Source: Phocaeicola plebeius DSM 17135 (lineage in GTDB: Bacteria; Bacteroidota; Bacteroidia; Bacteroidales; Bacteroidaceae). Taken from it: a DNA stretch of 64,000 bases. Of this stretch, positions 54,626 through 62,761 are shown piece by piece. The notes beneath the pieces were generated by a model that was given only the letters and a program-made list of their open reading frames with translations, made no database searches and had not been told where the DNA came from. The stretch is from assembly GCF_000187895.1 (NCBI RefSeq), contig NZ_DS990131.1:124001-188000 (forward strand), read 5' to 3'. Every line of letters starts with the position of its first letter. Within the stretch, counting starts at the first letter, position 1. Position numbers and translations under genes: made by a program.

Positions 54626-55200
54626 TCTGTTTTTGATGATTCATAATGTGCGGATAGTTTCAGGTTGCCATTATCCGCATTATCGTGGCAGCCTCGCGTG
54701 ATGATACTATGATAACTGTCGGCTAATGCTCCGGGACATTCCAGCCATTCGAGGAATTTGCGTATGTCTGTCTTTTCGGACATGACCCTTGCCGACGGGT
54801 AGAACAGGGCAGCCAAAAGAACAAAGGCGATGGTTACGGCCATCGTGTACAGATGCGGCACGAAGCCGATGACCAATGCCAAGAGCGCAAACCAGACGAA
54901 ACGTTTCGGCCGGTCGAGCAAACCGCGCATCCATCGGTCCGCCCGTCGGAAAGAGGCCCATGCGGCACACACGATGGTAGATGGCACGATACCGAACTCG
55001 CCGGGGTGTCCACTCGTATAGACATAATGAAAGAGGAGCAGTACGATAAGCAGCACATGGGCGTACAGCCTGCGGGCCTTTTCGCTCCACACCATTTTAT
55101 CGTAGAATCTTGCCATGAAGCAACGCCTGCTTCTGTACAACAGTGCCGGAAGGACGACAGGCATTGCAAGAAATACAAATTGTAATATAATCCAGGTCAT
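54622..55200 (-). CDS. Membrane protein, 192 aa
   Basis: Several hydrophobic helices (WIILQFVFLAMPVVLPALLY; FVWFALLALVIGFVPHLYTM) with basic loops. No family recognised. It overlaps both neighbours by 4 bases, showing translational coupling within the minus-strand operon. Confidence 0.65.
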   Translation of the reverse strand: MTWIILQFVFLAMPVVLPALLYRSRRCFMARFYDKMVWSEKARRLYAHVLLIVLLLFHYVYTSGHPGEFGIVPSTIVCAAWASFRRADRWMRGLLDRPKRFVWFALLALVIGFVPHLYTMAVTIAFVLLAALFYPSARVMSEKTDIRKFLEWLECPGALADSYHSIITRGCHDNADNGNLKLSAHYESSKTE

Positions 55201-55595
55201 AACAGGTAATAGGGTTTTGAAGGTATATGAACGGGCCGTACCACGAGTTCCAATCGGACAATCCCGTGGGTGGCCAAGCGGATAATGTTCTCGGTGTCTT
55301 CGGCTGTCAGGGACGACGCGCCTTTCTTCATCCGGGATTTGAATGTGCCGTTCTGCTTACGATATGTAGCCAGTGCCGTGTCCAGATCATGCTCCGGAAT
55401 CGTCCACGTCATGCCCTTTTCGTATGGTTCATGCGGTTTGTAGGCCCGCAGTACCAGCGTGCGGGTCACAAGGAAGTCGGTCCGGGTGTTTCTCGGAATG
55501 ACGTGTTCCTTGTAGAAGTTGTCATCGGCCACTTCTATCCACGTGCGGTACGTGTCGATGCAGAAAACCATCTGGCGATATATCGTGTTTCGCAT
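55197..55595 (-). CDS. Hypothetical protein, 132 aa
   Basis: Soluble protein (WIEVADDNFYKEHVIPRNTR; LVTRTLVLRAYKPHEPYEKG) without recognised domain. Coupled by 4-base overlap to the membrane-protein gene; a gap of 10 bases separates it from the gene upstream. Confidence 0.65.
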   Translation of the reverse strand: MRNTIYRQMVFCIDTYRTWIEVADDNFYKEHVIPRNTRTDFLVTRTLVLRAYKPHEPYEKGMTWTIPEHDLDTALATYRKQNGTFKSRMKKGASSLTAEDTENIIRLATHGIVRLELVVRPVHIPSKPYYLL

Positions 55596-55605
55596 AGGGC
55601 CTGTT

Positions 55606-56058
55606 TTACATGAAATCCAACAACACGTCTTCCTGATTCTTTTTGTACTTGAAGCTGCCGTTCCCGGCGTGGAGTTTCAGGTCGAGACACAGGTCGCCGT
55701 ACATCAGTTCCAGCGAATCGTAAATGGTCGCGATGATACGGTTTACCTTGCCGTCCGCGTCTGTCCGGGCGTTCATCTTGAACATCTGCCCGAAAGCGGG
55801 ATTGGAGTAGGCACAGGTGCTATGACCGGATTTCTCCAGTCCGACCGGCACATGGTGGTAGAGTGTAATCAGCTCCATGTCGTCCTCGAATATGTCCATG
55901 ACCTCCTCCAGATCATAGGGGTCCCGCAGCGGGAATGTGAGCAGAACATAGTCACCGTAGAACTGCGGCTCCTCCATCGTTGCCACATTGAGAAGCTGCG
56001 GCATTTGCAGGGGTACGAACGACATGAAGTCATCCAGAAAGTGTCGTAACATAATCAT
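55606..56058 (-). CDS. Hypothetical protein, 150 aa
   Basis: Soluble acidic protein (FYGDYVLLTFPLRDPYDLEE; DIFEDDMELITLYHHVPVGL) with no recognised domain. The start at 56058 gives MIMLRHFLDDFM. It sits between the lipoprotein and the 132-aa gene in the same operon. Confidence 0.65.
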   Translation of the reverse strand: MIMLRHFLDDFMSFVPLQMPQLLNVATMEEPQFYGDYVLLTFPLRDPYDLEEVMDIFEDDMELITLYHHVPVGLEKSGHSTCAYSNPAFGQMFKMNARTDADGKVNRIIATIYDSLELMYGDLCLDLKLHAGNGSFKYKKNQEDVLLDFM

Positions 56059-56084
56059 ATATCGTTTATTTTGTGAATAGGCTT

Positions 56085-57134
56085 TTACAACGAGGCGATG
56101 AATATCTCCATGAGCATACCGGGCAGTTCGTCCAGCCGGTCGCCCTCCGACGGCAGGATTCTGCGCAGCTTCTCGAATGCGGCGGGCGTTTCTGCGGCCA
56201 TCCTGTAAAGGGTTTCCTTATCTTCCGGGGACAATAGCGTCATACAGAGGCCGTCCAAGGAAGCGTAGGGCTGTAGAATCATCCAGACATAGGCTTGTGC
56301 CTGTTCGGGCGTTACGACCTTCCCACGGCGTATGTTGTCAAGACAGGCACGCACGTTCTGGATCAGCCGACGGTCGGTACGTAAGGCCATGTATATCGTG
56401 GCGTCCTTGTAAGTGATTTCTTTGCGTCCGGCAGCGAAAAACACTTCGGAACAGCACTTCTCCGTGTCACGGGTGATGTCGGCCATATTCGCTTCGCCAA
56501 GCTCGTGCAACCCGGACAGGAAAGCCCGAAAAGCGGCATCCTCCCTTTCGATGAATTTTTTGAGGTCGCCGTTCCCGTGTATTCTATTGTTCAGGGTTTC
56601 GGCAAGCACGTTACGATATGCTGACAGAATTTGCTCCTTGTTACCCCGACAGGCCGGACGTTTATCCAATTCTGCGAAAAACGGACGGATTTCTTCGGCG
56701 GAACGATGCAGTTCCACGTCTCCGGTATAGGGAGAGAAACGTTCTTTCAGAATCAGCACTTCTTTATAGGTGCGAGGTTTCGACATCGCCAACCGGGAAA
56801 GTTCCGCACGGACGGAATCGTGCAGCAGAATGTACTCCTCTCGTATGTCGGAATGTGCCCGATAGGCCGTGTCCCGGCGCATGGCTGCGGTCACGGAATC
56901 TTTCAGGGTCTGCCACTTCCCGATATATGCGGTCAAATCCTCAAAGGAAAGTTCTTTTTGCCCGCGTGTTTCGGACAGATACTCCCGGTACAGAGCGGCT
57001 GGAGTGGGTTGAGCTTCAACCAGTGATTTGCCGTTCGGACCATCGCACGATGTAAGTGTAAAAATGGCAATCGGAACGGCAGAAAGTCCAGCAATCGAGA
57101 GTACAATTTTTAAGTATTGATTTTTACAATTCAT
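56085..57134 (-). CDS. Hypothetical lipoprotein, 349 aa
   Basis: Lipobox LTSCDG near residue 30; the mature part is helical (LSFEDLTAYIGKWQTLKDSV; KKFIEREDAAFRAFLSGLHE). No family is recognised. It is the first gene of the five-gene minus-strand operon that leads to mobV, and diverges from the recombinase-like gene at 57370. Confidence 0.65.
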   Translation of the reverse strand: MNCKNQYLKIVLSIAGLSAVPIAIFTLTSCDGPNGKSLVEAQPTPAALYREYLSETRGQKELSFEDLTAYIGKWQTLKDSVTAAMRRDTAYRAHSDIREEYILLHDSVRAELSRLAMSKPRTYKEVLILKERFSPYTGDVELHRSAEEIRPFFAELDKRPACRGNKEQILSAYRNVLAETLNNRIHGNGDLKKFIEREDAAFRAFLSGLHELGEANMADITRDTEKCCSEVFFAAGRKEITYKDATIYMALRTDRRLIQNVRACLDNIRRGKVVTPEQAQAYVWMILQPYASLDGLCMTLLSPEDKETLYRMAAETPAAFEKLRRILPSEGDRLDELPGMLMEIFIASL

Positions 57135-57332
57135 AGTTCATTTTGTATTTTACAGCACAAATCTAAGTATTCTTTTCAAGATGACAAGCGCCGAAAATTG
57201 TTTTATAAACTATTTTTAACATAGCACTTAATAGTTTGATTTTCAATGAAAATAAGTGAAAGAAACGAAGGGCACAGAAAGCCCTTCATATCATTTTCGT
57301 TCAAAGTATGGTTTAGTTTAAAATAAAACTCT

Positions 57333-57341
57333 TATATTTGT
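57333..57341 (+). promoter_or_regulatory. -7 promoter box of the recombinase-like gene
   Basis: TATATTTGT matches TAnnTTTG, with a GGTTTAG stretch at a -33-like distance. It lies 28 bases before ATG 57370. Confidence 0.55.
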
Positions 57342-57369
57342 ACTTATTCTTATAGAAGTGCACAATGAT

Positions 57370-58002
57370 ATGGCAAAAGTAGGTTACATATTCAAGGCGG
57401 ATCGTTACGACGGATTCGAGGCTGATAAAGAGTGGATGCAGAAATACGGTTGTGTACAAGTGATAGAGGAACTTGTCGAAAACGAGGCTCTGCGCCCCAG
57501 ATGGAAACAGCTTGTAGCGAATCTCGAAAGAGGTGACGAGATTGTCGTGGCCAAATTCAGCAACGCTCTCCGTGGGTCGCGCGAATTGTCCGCGTTTATT
57601 GAGTTGTGCCGAATCAAAGTGGTGCGTATCATTTCCATCCATGACCGGATCGACTCGCGGGGAAAACTGTTCCCCGAAACGACGGCAGCCGATGTACTGG
57701 ATATGTTCGGGGCGCTTCCCGAAGAGGTGGCGGTATTGCGGTATTCGTCCGCACATGTCATGAATCTGCAACAGAAAGCGAAGGTCCCGAGAAAAACGAT
57801 GAAGGCGATGGATAAGGCCGACCGGGAGAATACCATCGTTGATATGTATGTCAACGGTCATTCTTTCGAGGACATCATGGCGGTAAGCGGGTACAACAGT
57901 CGGAGTTCGGTGTTCAGTGTGCTCAACCGGCACGGGGTAAAGCTCAATAGGGGAAAATTCAAAGGACCGTTGGGCAAACGTAAACCGAAAGACGGGCAAT
58001 GA
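57370..58002 (+). CDS. Serine-recombinase-like protein lacking catalytic residues
   Basis: 210 residues. The fold of the resolvase N-terminus is recognisable (VGYIFKADRYDGFEADKEWM, then KYGCVQVIEE and RGDEIVVAKFSNALRGSREL), but the conserved GYARVS is GYIFKA, so Arg and the nucleophilic Ser are lost, and the KLDRLARS block is KFSNALRGS. The C-terminus has a helix-turn-helix (MYVNGHSFEDIMAVSGYNSR). It is probably a DNA-binding regulator and not an active recombinase. GTG 57358 is an alternative start. Confidence 0.7.
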   Translation: MAKVGYIFKADRYDGFEADKEWMQKYGCVQVIEELVENEALRPRWKQLVANLERGDEIVVAKFSNALRGSRELSAFIELCRIKVVRIISIHDRIDSRGKLFPETTAADVLDMFGALPEEVAVLRYSSAHVMNLQQKAKVPRKTMKAMDKADRENTIVDMYVNGHSFEDIMAVSGYNSRSSVFSVLNRHGVKLNRGKFKGPLGKRKPKDGQ

Positions 58003-58113
58003 GCCTTTGTACTCGCCGGATTAAAATGGAATATTTTTTGAGAATCAGGGCTATATGTTTTCTGTTCTCGTTGATTTTTAGTATCTTTATATTAACTTTA
58101 AGTAGTATAGAAT

Positions 58114-58218
58114 ATGGGAGAACTTATCGTTTTTATAGTGGTTTTCTATGTTATCGGAAAGATTCTGAAAGCTATATTCGGTGGTTTCAGCAAGAGTGAT
58201 TACCATCATGACCGATAA
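58114..58218 (+). CDS. Small single-helix membrane protein, 34 aa
   Basis: ATG 58114 opens MGELIVFIVVFYVIGKILKA, one hydrophobic helix, followed by a short polar end (GGFSKSDYHHDR). It follows the recombinase-like gene in the same direction. The hydrophobicity and clean reading frame support it, but coding cannot be proven. Confidence 0.4.
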   Translation: MGELIVFIVVFYVIGKILKAIFGGFSKSDYHHDR

Positions 58219-58407
58219 ATGGTGATCGGGTGTTTGCCTGCCTTGACTGCAGGATACGGATTTGTATGTTTTTTATGTTTCTCTCCTTTTATCGGCGGCT
58301 TTCCGATTGTTTGGTTCGTGCCGAAGGAACACCGTGAGATAAAGGTGGATTATCGTTTTCCGTAACATTATCAGGCTGGCAATCCAGACGACAAAGAGAT
58401 ATGTTAT

Positions 58408-58416
58408 TATCTTTGC
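58408..58416 (+). promoter_or_regulatory. -7 promoter box of the HU gene
   Basis: TATCTTTGC matches TAnnTTTG and lies 24 bases before ATG 58440. Confidence 0.65.
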
Positions 58417-58439
58417 AACGGATTTTATAATAAAACAGT

Positions 58440-58721
58440 ATGACAAAAGCAGATATTATTGCCCGGATCGCACAGGAGACCGGAATAGAAAAGTCGGTAG
58501 CGACAACTGTAGTAGAGGCATTCATGGAGAGTGTCAGGGAGTCGATGATTGCCGGGAACGAGGTGTTCCTGCGAGGATTCGGAAGTTTCATCATCAAACA
58601 AAGGGCAGAGAAAAAGGCTCGTAACATTTCAAAGAATACGACCATCGTGATTCCGGCTCACTCTGTTCCTGCGTTCAAGCCTGCAAAGACATTCTTAGAT
58701 GCGGTAAAAGAGGGAAAATAA
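58440..58721 (+). CDS. HU/IHF-family DNA-binding protein
   Basis: 93 residues. MTKADIIARIAQETGIEKSV, then GNEVFLRGFGSFIIKQRAEK and VPAFKPAKTFLD are the HU signature segments. HU-type proteins bend DNA, help integration and relaxosome assembly, and are common on Bacteroidales mobile elements. Its neighbours are the recombinase-like regulator and small accessory genes. Confidence 0.9.
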   Translation: MTKADIIARIAQETGIEKSVATTVVEAFMESVRESMIAGNEVFLRGFGSFIIKQRAEKKARNISKNTTIVIPAHSVPAFKPAKTFLDAVKEGK

Positions 58722-58903
58722 AGAAAGTATAAACGGTTTTCTTCATAGTGTGTCGGGAGACCGTTGTACAATGGTTATACAGGATAACACGATACCGCGA
58801 CTGTCTTTTGCGGACGGTTGCGGTATTTATTTTGCCGTATGCTATAAAAAAGGAAGTGGCACAAAGAGCCGCCGATGAAAGCCGACTCTTTGTGTTCCCT
58901 TGC

Positions 58904-59218
58904 TTAATCCGTCACCTCGTAATAATAACTTAACTCGTCATCTTTCAGGTTCTCTACCGCATATTGACCTGCCTGTTCCCAAAGGGTATTGTAAAGTGTC
59001 GCAAATTCCGGTTTCGTTTCATAATACTGCCAGATTTTATGATTGAGTACCAATATCAGTTCCGTGAGGTATTTATAGTTATTTTTCCATTCCTCGAAAG
59101 CACGTTTGAAAGTGTCTTGTATAGCTGACAGACCGAATCGGTCCGCTATTGAGAAGTCCTCCCAAAAAGTTGTCTGTAATTCGTAACCGTTTTCTCGCAT
59201 AAATTCTCTAAATGTCAT
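58904..59218 (-). CDS. Hypothetical protein, 104 aa
   Basis: Helical protein (MTFREFMRENGYELQTTFWE; YKYLTELILVLNHKIWQYYE) of unknown function, transcribed alone behind a structured leader. TTAAAATTTAAAGCGT precedes the ATG, almost identical to the sequence before the gene at 60406. Confidence 0.65.
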   Translation of the reverse strand: MTFREFMRENGYELQTTFWEDFSIADRFGLSAIQDTFKRAFEEWKNNYKYLTELILVLNHKIWQYYETKPEFATLYNTLWEQAGQYAVENLKDDELSYYYEVTD

Positions 59219-59878
59219 ACGCTTTAAATTTTAAGTTTGAACTATTTTTTGTTTTTCCCTTTGGTACAATCTCGTACCGAGAGGCTGGTTATTTTTCTGC
59301 CACAGGATTGACGGTCAGTCCAGACAAGGAGGCAACGGGAAATACGCTCTCCAACGAAGTCGGAGAGGAAGATTTTCCGGTTGCAAGCGCCAGCGGTCCT
59401 TGCCGGGACTGGCAGCCGGCAATCGAACTTTGCAGAAAAAATAAGCGGGCTTTCGGCATGGAGTGTGTCTGGGGAACGGCTGTAAGGAGTAAAATGGGGA
59501 AGCTAAGGTGTTATAAGAGGATTGCTTTCCGGTTGGTTAGCCGGAGTACAATGGGGTACGGAATACGCTTCGATAAAAGGGAAAGAGTCATGAAGATATA
59601 AAAGGGTAATTCCGGCAAAAGGATTCAGGACACATCTATTGCCAATGTATCCCGAACCCGTACCGGTCATTATCTGTACCGAATGTTTAGGAGACCCACT
59701 CGTAACCTTCGTCCGTCAGTTCAAAATATTCGTCCATTCCCGGTTTCACAAAAAAACATGAGATAAAAAAGGAACGAAGCCGATTATAAAAGGTGACGGT
59801 TCTGTGTTTCAGTCATTCAATAAAGGATACCGCAACCACCTCTGGCGGGTGCGTTGCGGTATTTTGTGGACAGCATTT
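59219..59878. other. Long non-coding stretch between two minus-strand genes
   Basis: The part next to 59218 is the leader of that gene. The rest has no convincing gene. On the minus strand at about 59758-59695 a short frame reads MDEYFELTDEGYEWVS and stop; upstream it is open but has no ATG, so it may be the tail of a lost gene. The remainder holds only low-complexity sequence. Confidence 0.45.
59252..59278 (-). promoter_or_regulatory. Stem-loop plus AGGGAAAAA leader element, copy 4
   Basis: On the minus strand GGTAC (59278-59274) pairs with GTACC (59267-59263), followed by AAAGGGAAAAACAAAA and the ATG at 59218. Confidence 0.5.
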
Positions 59879-60406
59879 TTATGCAGCCTTGTCCGGCTTG
59901 CGCTGCCTTGTTTTCCAGCCGTACACGGCGGCTACATACGGATAGAGGGAACGTGTTCTCCGGCGGAAGCCTTCTTCGTCGATTTCAAGGTTGTAAATCT
60001 TATCGGCGATACGTTCCGCTTCGTCACGGTCTTTGGCGATACGGTATAAGGTGTAGTTCGTACCGTCATGATGGTCCATCCGTCCGCGAATGTTGTAGCC
60101 GTCGCCGTACCATTCTGCATCGTCGCACTGGGATTTCAAAATATCGGCAATGGTGCTGCCCAATATTTGATAGCCTTGTCTCCGGCCGTTCCATAATCCC
60201 AAGTTGCCGAACACGACAATAATGCCGTCCACTTCTTTATTCAGGTTGCTTCGTTCATCGTCCAGTCGGCAATATACTTCTTCAACCCATTCTTCATCGC
60301 TGACCTCGTAACTGTCATCGTCCAATATTTCCCGCTGGGAATCTTGATATTCTTCTTTTGCCGTTTCGTCCAACAGGTCATAGCTTGACCAAATCATCTG
60401 TTTCAT
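59879..60406 (-). CDS. Hypothetical protein, 175 aa
   Basis: Acidic N-terminus (MKQMIWSSYDLLDETAKEEY, with DDDSYEVSDEEWVEEVY), then an alpha/beta part (IIVVFGNLGLWNGRRQGYQI) and a basic end. No domain is recognised. The upstream sequence TTAAAATTCAAAACGT and the structured leader are shared with the gene at 58904. Confidence 0.65.
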   Translation of the reverse strand: MKQMIWSSYDLLDETAKEEYQDSQREILDDDSYEVSDEEWVEEVYCRLDDERSNLNKEVDGIIVVFGNLGLWNGRRQGYQILGSTIADILKSQCDDAEWYGDGYNIRGRMDHHDGTNYTLYRIAKDRDEAERIADKIYNLEIDEEGFRRRTRSLYPYVAAVYGWKTRQRKPDKAA

Positions 60407-60436
60407 ACGTTTTGAATTTTAAGTTTGACTTTCGTT

Positions 60437-60500
60437 TTTTATCCCTGCTTTCGGAGGGTTTCCCTCGTCCGGCGGGATTTGATTTTACGTGCAGGCCACA
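60437..60500 (-). promoter_or_regulatory. Stem-loop plus AGGGATAAA leader element, copy 5
   Basis: On the minus strand GAGGG (60466-60462) pairs with CCCTC (60458-60454) around an AAA loop, followed by GCAGGGATAAAAAACG and the ATG at 60406. The distal part TGCACGTAAAATCAAATCCC also occurs at copy 3. Confidence 0.55.
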
Positions 60501-60827
60501 AGGCGGACAGAAGGGAAATAAGGCAAGGAGGAAGCGGATAGTCCCGTGGACGATTTCATTTGTGTTGAACAAGTATTGACGAGCTTGCGAGTTGATGGTT
60601 GTTAACGACAAATGAAGCCGCGCCTTGCCGATTCTCGACCGCCTTAACTTTGCACGGGAAAATCAATGGACGGCGGCGGACTCTTCGTGTGGAGTATGAA
60701 GGAGTATAAAAGTGTGGACGTTCCGGAACGGTAACGAGTAAATGAATCCAATGCGACAAATAGCAATATCCGTAATAAAGGTAAAACTATCAGTAATTTG
60801 TCTACGTAAAACAAGAAGGTGATCCCG

Positions 60828-60835
60828 TATTTTTG
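60828..60835 (+). promoter_or_regulatory. -7 promoter box of the second redox cluster
   Basis: TATTTTTG matches TAnnTTTG, 28 bases before ATG 60863. A TTTG at 60797 is too far for a standard -33. Confidence 0.5.
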
Positions 60836-60862
60836 TACCGTGAAACAATAGGATTAAAAAAT

Positions 60863-61408
60863 ATGGAAAACAAGACAGAGGAAATAAGAATCGACGTGAG
60901 CCGTCAGACGGCAGAAGAACTCGCGTTGGCGAAGGAACATGCGCAGCTTGTGTTTCGCCTGAACCACACGATGCCCATGACGGAAGAATATGACACATTG
61001 CTCCACAGGATTTTTCCCGATATGGGTGCAGGCAGCGTGGTGAACACGCCACTCACGGCGGTACGTCCGCATTGCGTGAAAATCGGACGCAACGTAGTGG
61101 TAATGAACGGTTGTCTGATGATGGCGGCAGGCGGTATTATCATCGATGACGAGGCGCAGATCGCCGCTAACGTGCAGCTTATCTCGAACAACCATGATCT
61201 CGACAACCGTCAGGTCATCACTTGCCGGCCCGTGCATATAGGCCGCCGCACATGGATCGGCGCGGGAGCCACTATCCTGCCGGGTGTCACCATCGGCGAG
61301 AACAGTGTGGTCGGTGCAGGCAGCGTTGTAACCCGCGATGTGGAACCGGATACTATCGTGGCGGGAAACCCTGCACGGGTTATCCGAAGGATAGAAAAGA
61401 AACAATAA
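60863..61408 (+). CDS. Maltose/galactoside O-acetyltransferase-like protein (hexapeptide repeat)
   Basis: 181 residues. Left-handed beta-helix hexapeptide repeats (VKIGRNVVVMNGCLMMAAGG; TILPGVTIGENSVVGAGSVV) with the catalytic His in SNNHDLDNR. It ends with a VAGNPARVIR motif. It should transfer acetyl from acetyl-CoA to a sugar or similar acceptor; the substrate is unknown. First gene of the second redox cluster. Confidence 0.85.
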   Translation: MENKTEEIRIDVSRQTAEELALAKEHAQLVFRLNHTMPMTEEYDTLLHRIFPDMGAGSVVNTPLTAVRPHCVKIGRNVVVMNGCLMMAAGGIIIDDEAQIAANVQLISNNHDLDNRQVITCRPVHIGRRTWIGAGATILPGVTIGENSVVGAGSVVTRDVEPDTIVAGNPARVIRRIEKKQ

Positions 61409-61420
61409 CGGAAACAGCGT

Positions 61421-62170
61421 ATGGACAGGCCTTATATTTTTTGCCACATGCTCACTTCCCTCGACGGGAAGATCATGGGAAACTACATGACAACCCCTGA
61501 AGGGGAACGGGCTGCACGGGAGTTTTACGACATCGCCTTCGGCAAGCGGCCCTTCTATAGACATCAGGGATGGCTGTCGGGGCGTGTCACCACGGACGAC
61601 AACTTCACGTTTTACGAGAAGCCCGCATTGGACGAGAATGCCCCGGCAGTACCTGAAGGCGATTTCGTGGCCCGGCGGAGCGACATGTACTACGTGTCGG
61701 TAGACTTTTCGGGGCGTCTTGGCTGGAAGTCGCACGTGCTGACCTACGAGGACACGACCGCCGAAGTCGTCGAGGTATTGGGAGCCGGTGCAAGCAACGC
61801 CTACAAGGCATTCCTGCGCAGGCTCGGCATCTCGTATGTCATCGCCGGAGAAGACAAGCTGGACTATGGACTTCTGCTGACGAAGCTGAAAGCCCTTTTC
61901 GGTATCGAAACGCTGATGCTCGGCGGTGGCGGCGTGCTCAACTGGTCGTTCATCCAAGCCGGATATTGTGACGAGGTGAGCATTCTCATGGCACCCGCAG
62001 CAGATGGTTCGAGGGATACCCAGACGCTGTTCATGACCAAGGAGGGACTGACCGCTGACGCGGCACAAGGGTTCCGGCTCATAGACGTGAAGGCGCTTGG
62101 CAGCGGTACGGTGTGGTTGAGATATAAACCGGTTCGACCGGAGGACGGAAAGTGTGAGGTATTATCATGA
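61421..62170 (+). CDS. RibD C-terminal/dihydrofolate-reductase-like protein
   Basis: 249 residues. The N-terminus MDRPYIFCHMLTSLDGKIMG and the block GIETLMLGGGGVLNWSFIQA with LVDEVSILMAP-like sequence are typical of the RibD C-terminal reductase family (pyrimidine reductases and relatives, NADPH-dependent). It lies 12 bases after the acetyltransferase and overlaps the start of the next frame. Confidence 0.85.
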   Translation: MDRPYIFCHMLTSLDGKIMGNYMTTPEGERAAREFYDIAFGKRPFYRHQGWLSGRVTTDDNFTFYEKPALDENAPAVPEGDFVARRSDMYYVSVDFSGRLGWKSHVLTYEDTTAEVVEVLGAGASNAYKAFLRRLGISYVIAGEDKLDYGLLLTKLKALFGIETLMLGGGGVLNWSFIQAGYCDEVSILMAPAADGSRDTQTLFMTKEGLTADAAQGFRLIDVKALGSGTVWLRYKPVRPEDGKCEVLS

Positions 62171-62190
62171 TAATTGAGGAGGAACGAACG

Positions 62191-62709
62191 ATGAAAATAA
62201 AACGCATTTTATTATCGCTGGCCGTTCTTGGCGCCTTGTGCGTGTCGGCTTACGGTCAGAACAAGAAGGAAGATACAACGACTTCCGTGCTCGTGGCTTA
62301 TTTCTCGGCTACCGGAACCACGGCACGCGCCGCCGAACGGATCGCGGAGGAGACGGGCGGAACGCTTTATGCTATCACTCCCGAAAAGCCTTATACCGCC
62401 GCCGACCTCGACTGGACGGACAAACAGTCCCGCTGTTACGTGGAGATGCACGACGCGAAGTCGCGTCCCGCCATCGAAGGTAAGGCGGAGAGTCTGGAAA
62501 AATATGACGTAGTGTATATCGGCTATCCCATCTGGTGGGGAGTGGCACCGACCATCGTCAACACCTTCATTGAGGGACACGACCTGCGTGGCAAACGGCT
62601 CATACCTTTCGCCACGTCCGGAGGGAGCGGCATCGAAAAGAGCGTGGAAGCCCTGCGTAAGGCTTACCCCGGCCTGACGTGGGAAAACGGCAGGCTGATG
62701 AACCGGTAA
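62191..62709 (+). CDS. Exported flavodoxin-like protein
   Basis: 172 residues with a signal peptide (MKIKRILLSLAVLGALCVSA) before a flavodoxin domain (VLVAYFSATGTTARAAERIA; YDVVYIGYPIWWGVAP; IPFATSGGSGIEKSVE). Flavodoxins are normally cytoplasmic, so the signal peptide is notable. A GGAGGAACGA sequence sits before ATG 62191; ATG 62167 further upstream is the alternative start. Confidence 0.85.
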   Translation: MKIKRILLSLAVLGALCVSAYGQNKKEDTTTSVLVAYFSATGTTARAAERIAEETGGTLYAITPEKPYTAADLDWTDKQSRCYVEMHDAKSRPAIEGKAESLEKYDVVYIGYPIWWGVAPTIVNTFIEGHDLRGKRLIPFATSGGSGIEKSVEALRKAYPGLTWENGRLMNR

Positions 62710-62761
62710 AGGAAAGAATTACGATTCAGAAACATTATTCATCGACAAAAACAGATATGAC

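Larger units (their letters stand above)
60407..60862. other. Leader and promoter region between divergent genes
   Basis: No gene is seen. The left part is the leader of the gene at 60406, including the stem-loop element and sequence shared with copy 3. The right part holds the -7 box for the acetyltransferase gene. Confidence 0.5.

Noticed and set aside
57370-58002. Active integrase or resolvase of the element
   Set aside because: The catalytic Ser and several conserved Arg residues of the serine recombinase family are missing.
59680-59800. Short minus-strand peptide ending MDEYFELTDEGYEWVS
   Set aside because: Only 16 codons from the single ATG; the upstream extension has no start, so it is noted as a possible gene tail only.
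60854-62068. 404-aa minus-strand frame
   Set aside because: It is antisense to the acetyltransferase and RibD-like genes, which have clear motifs.
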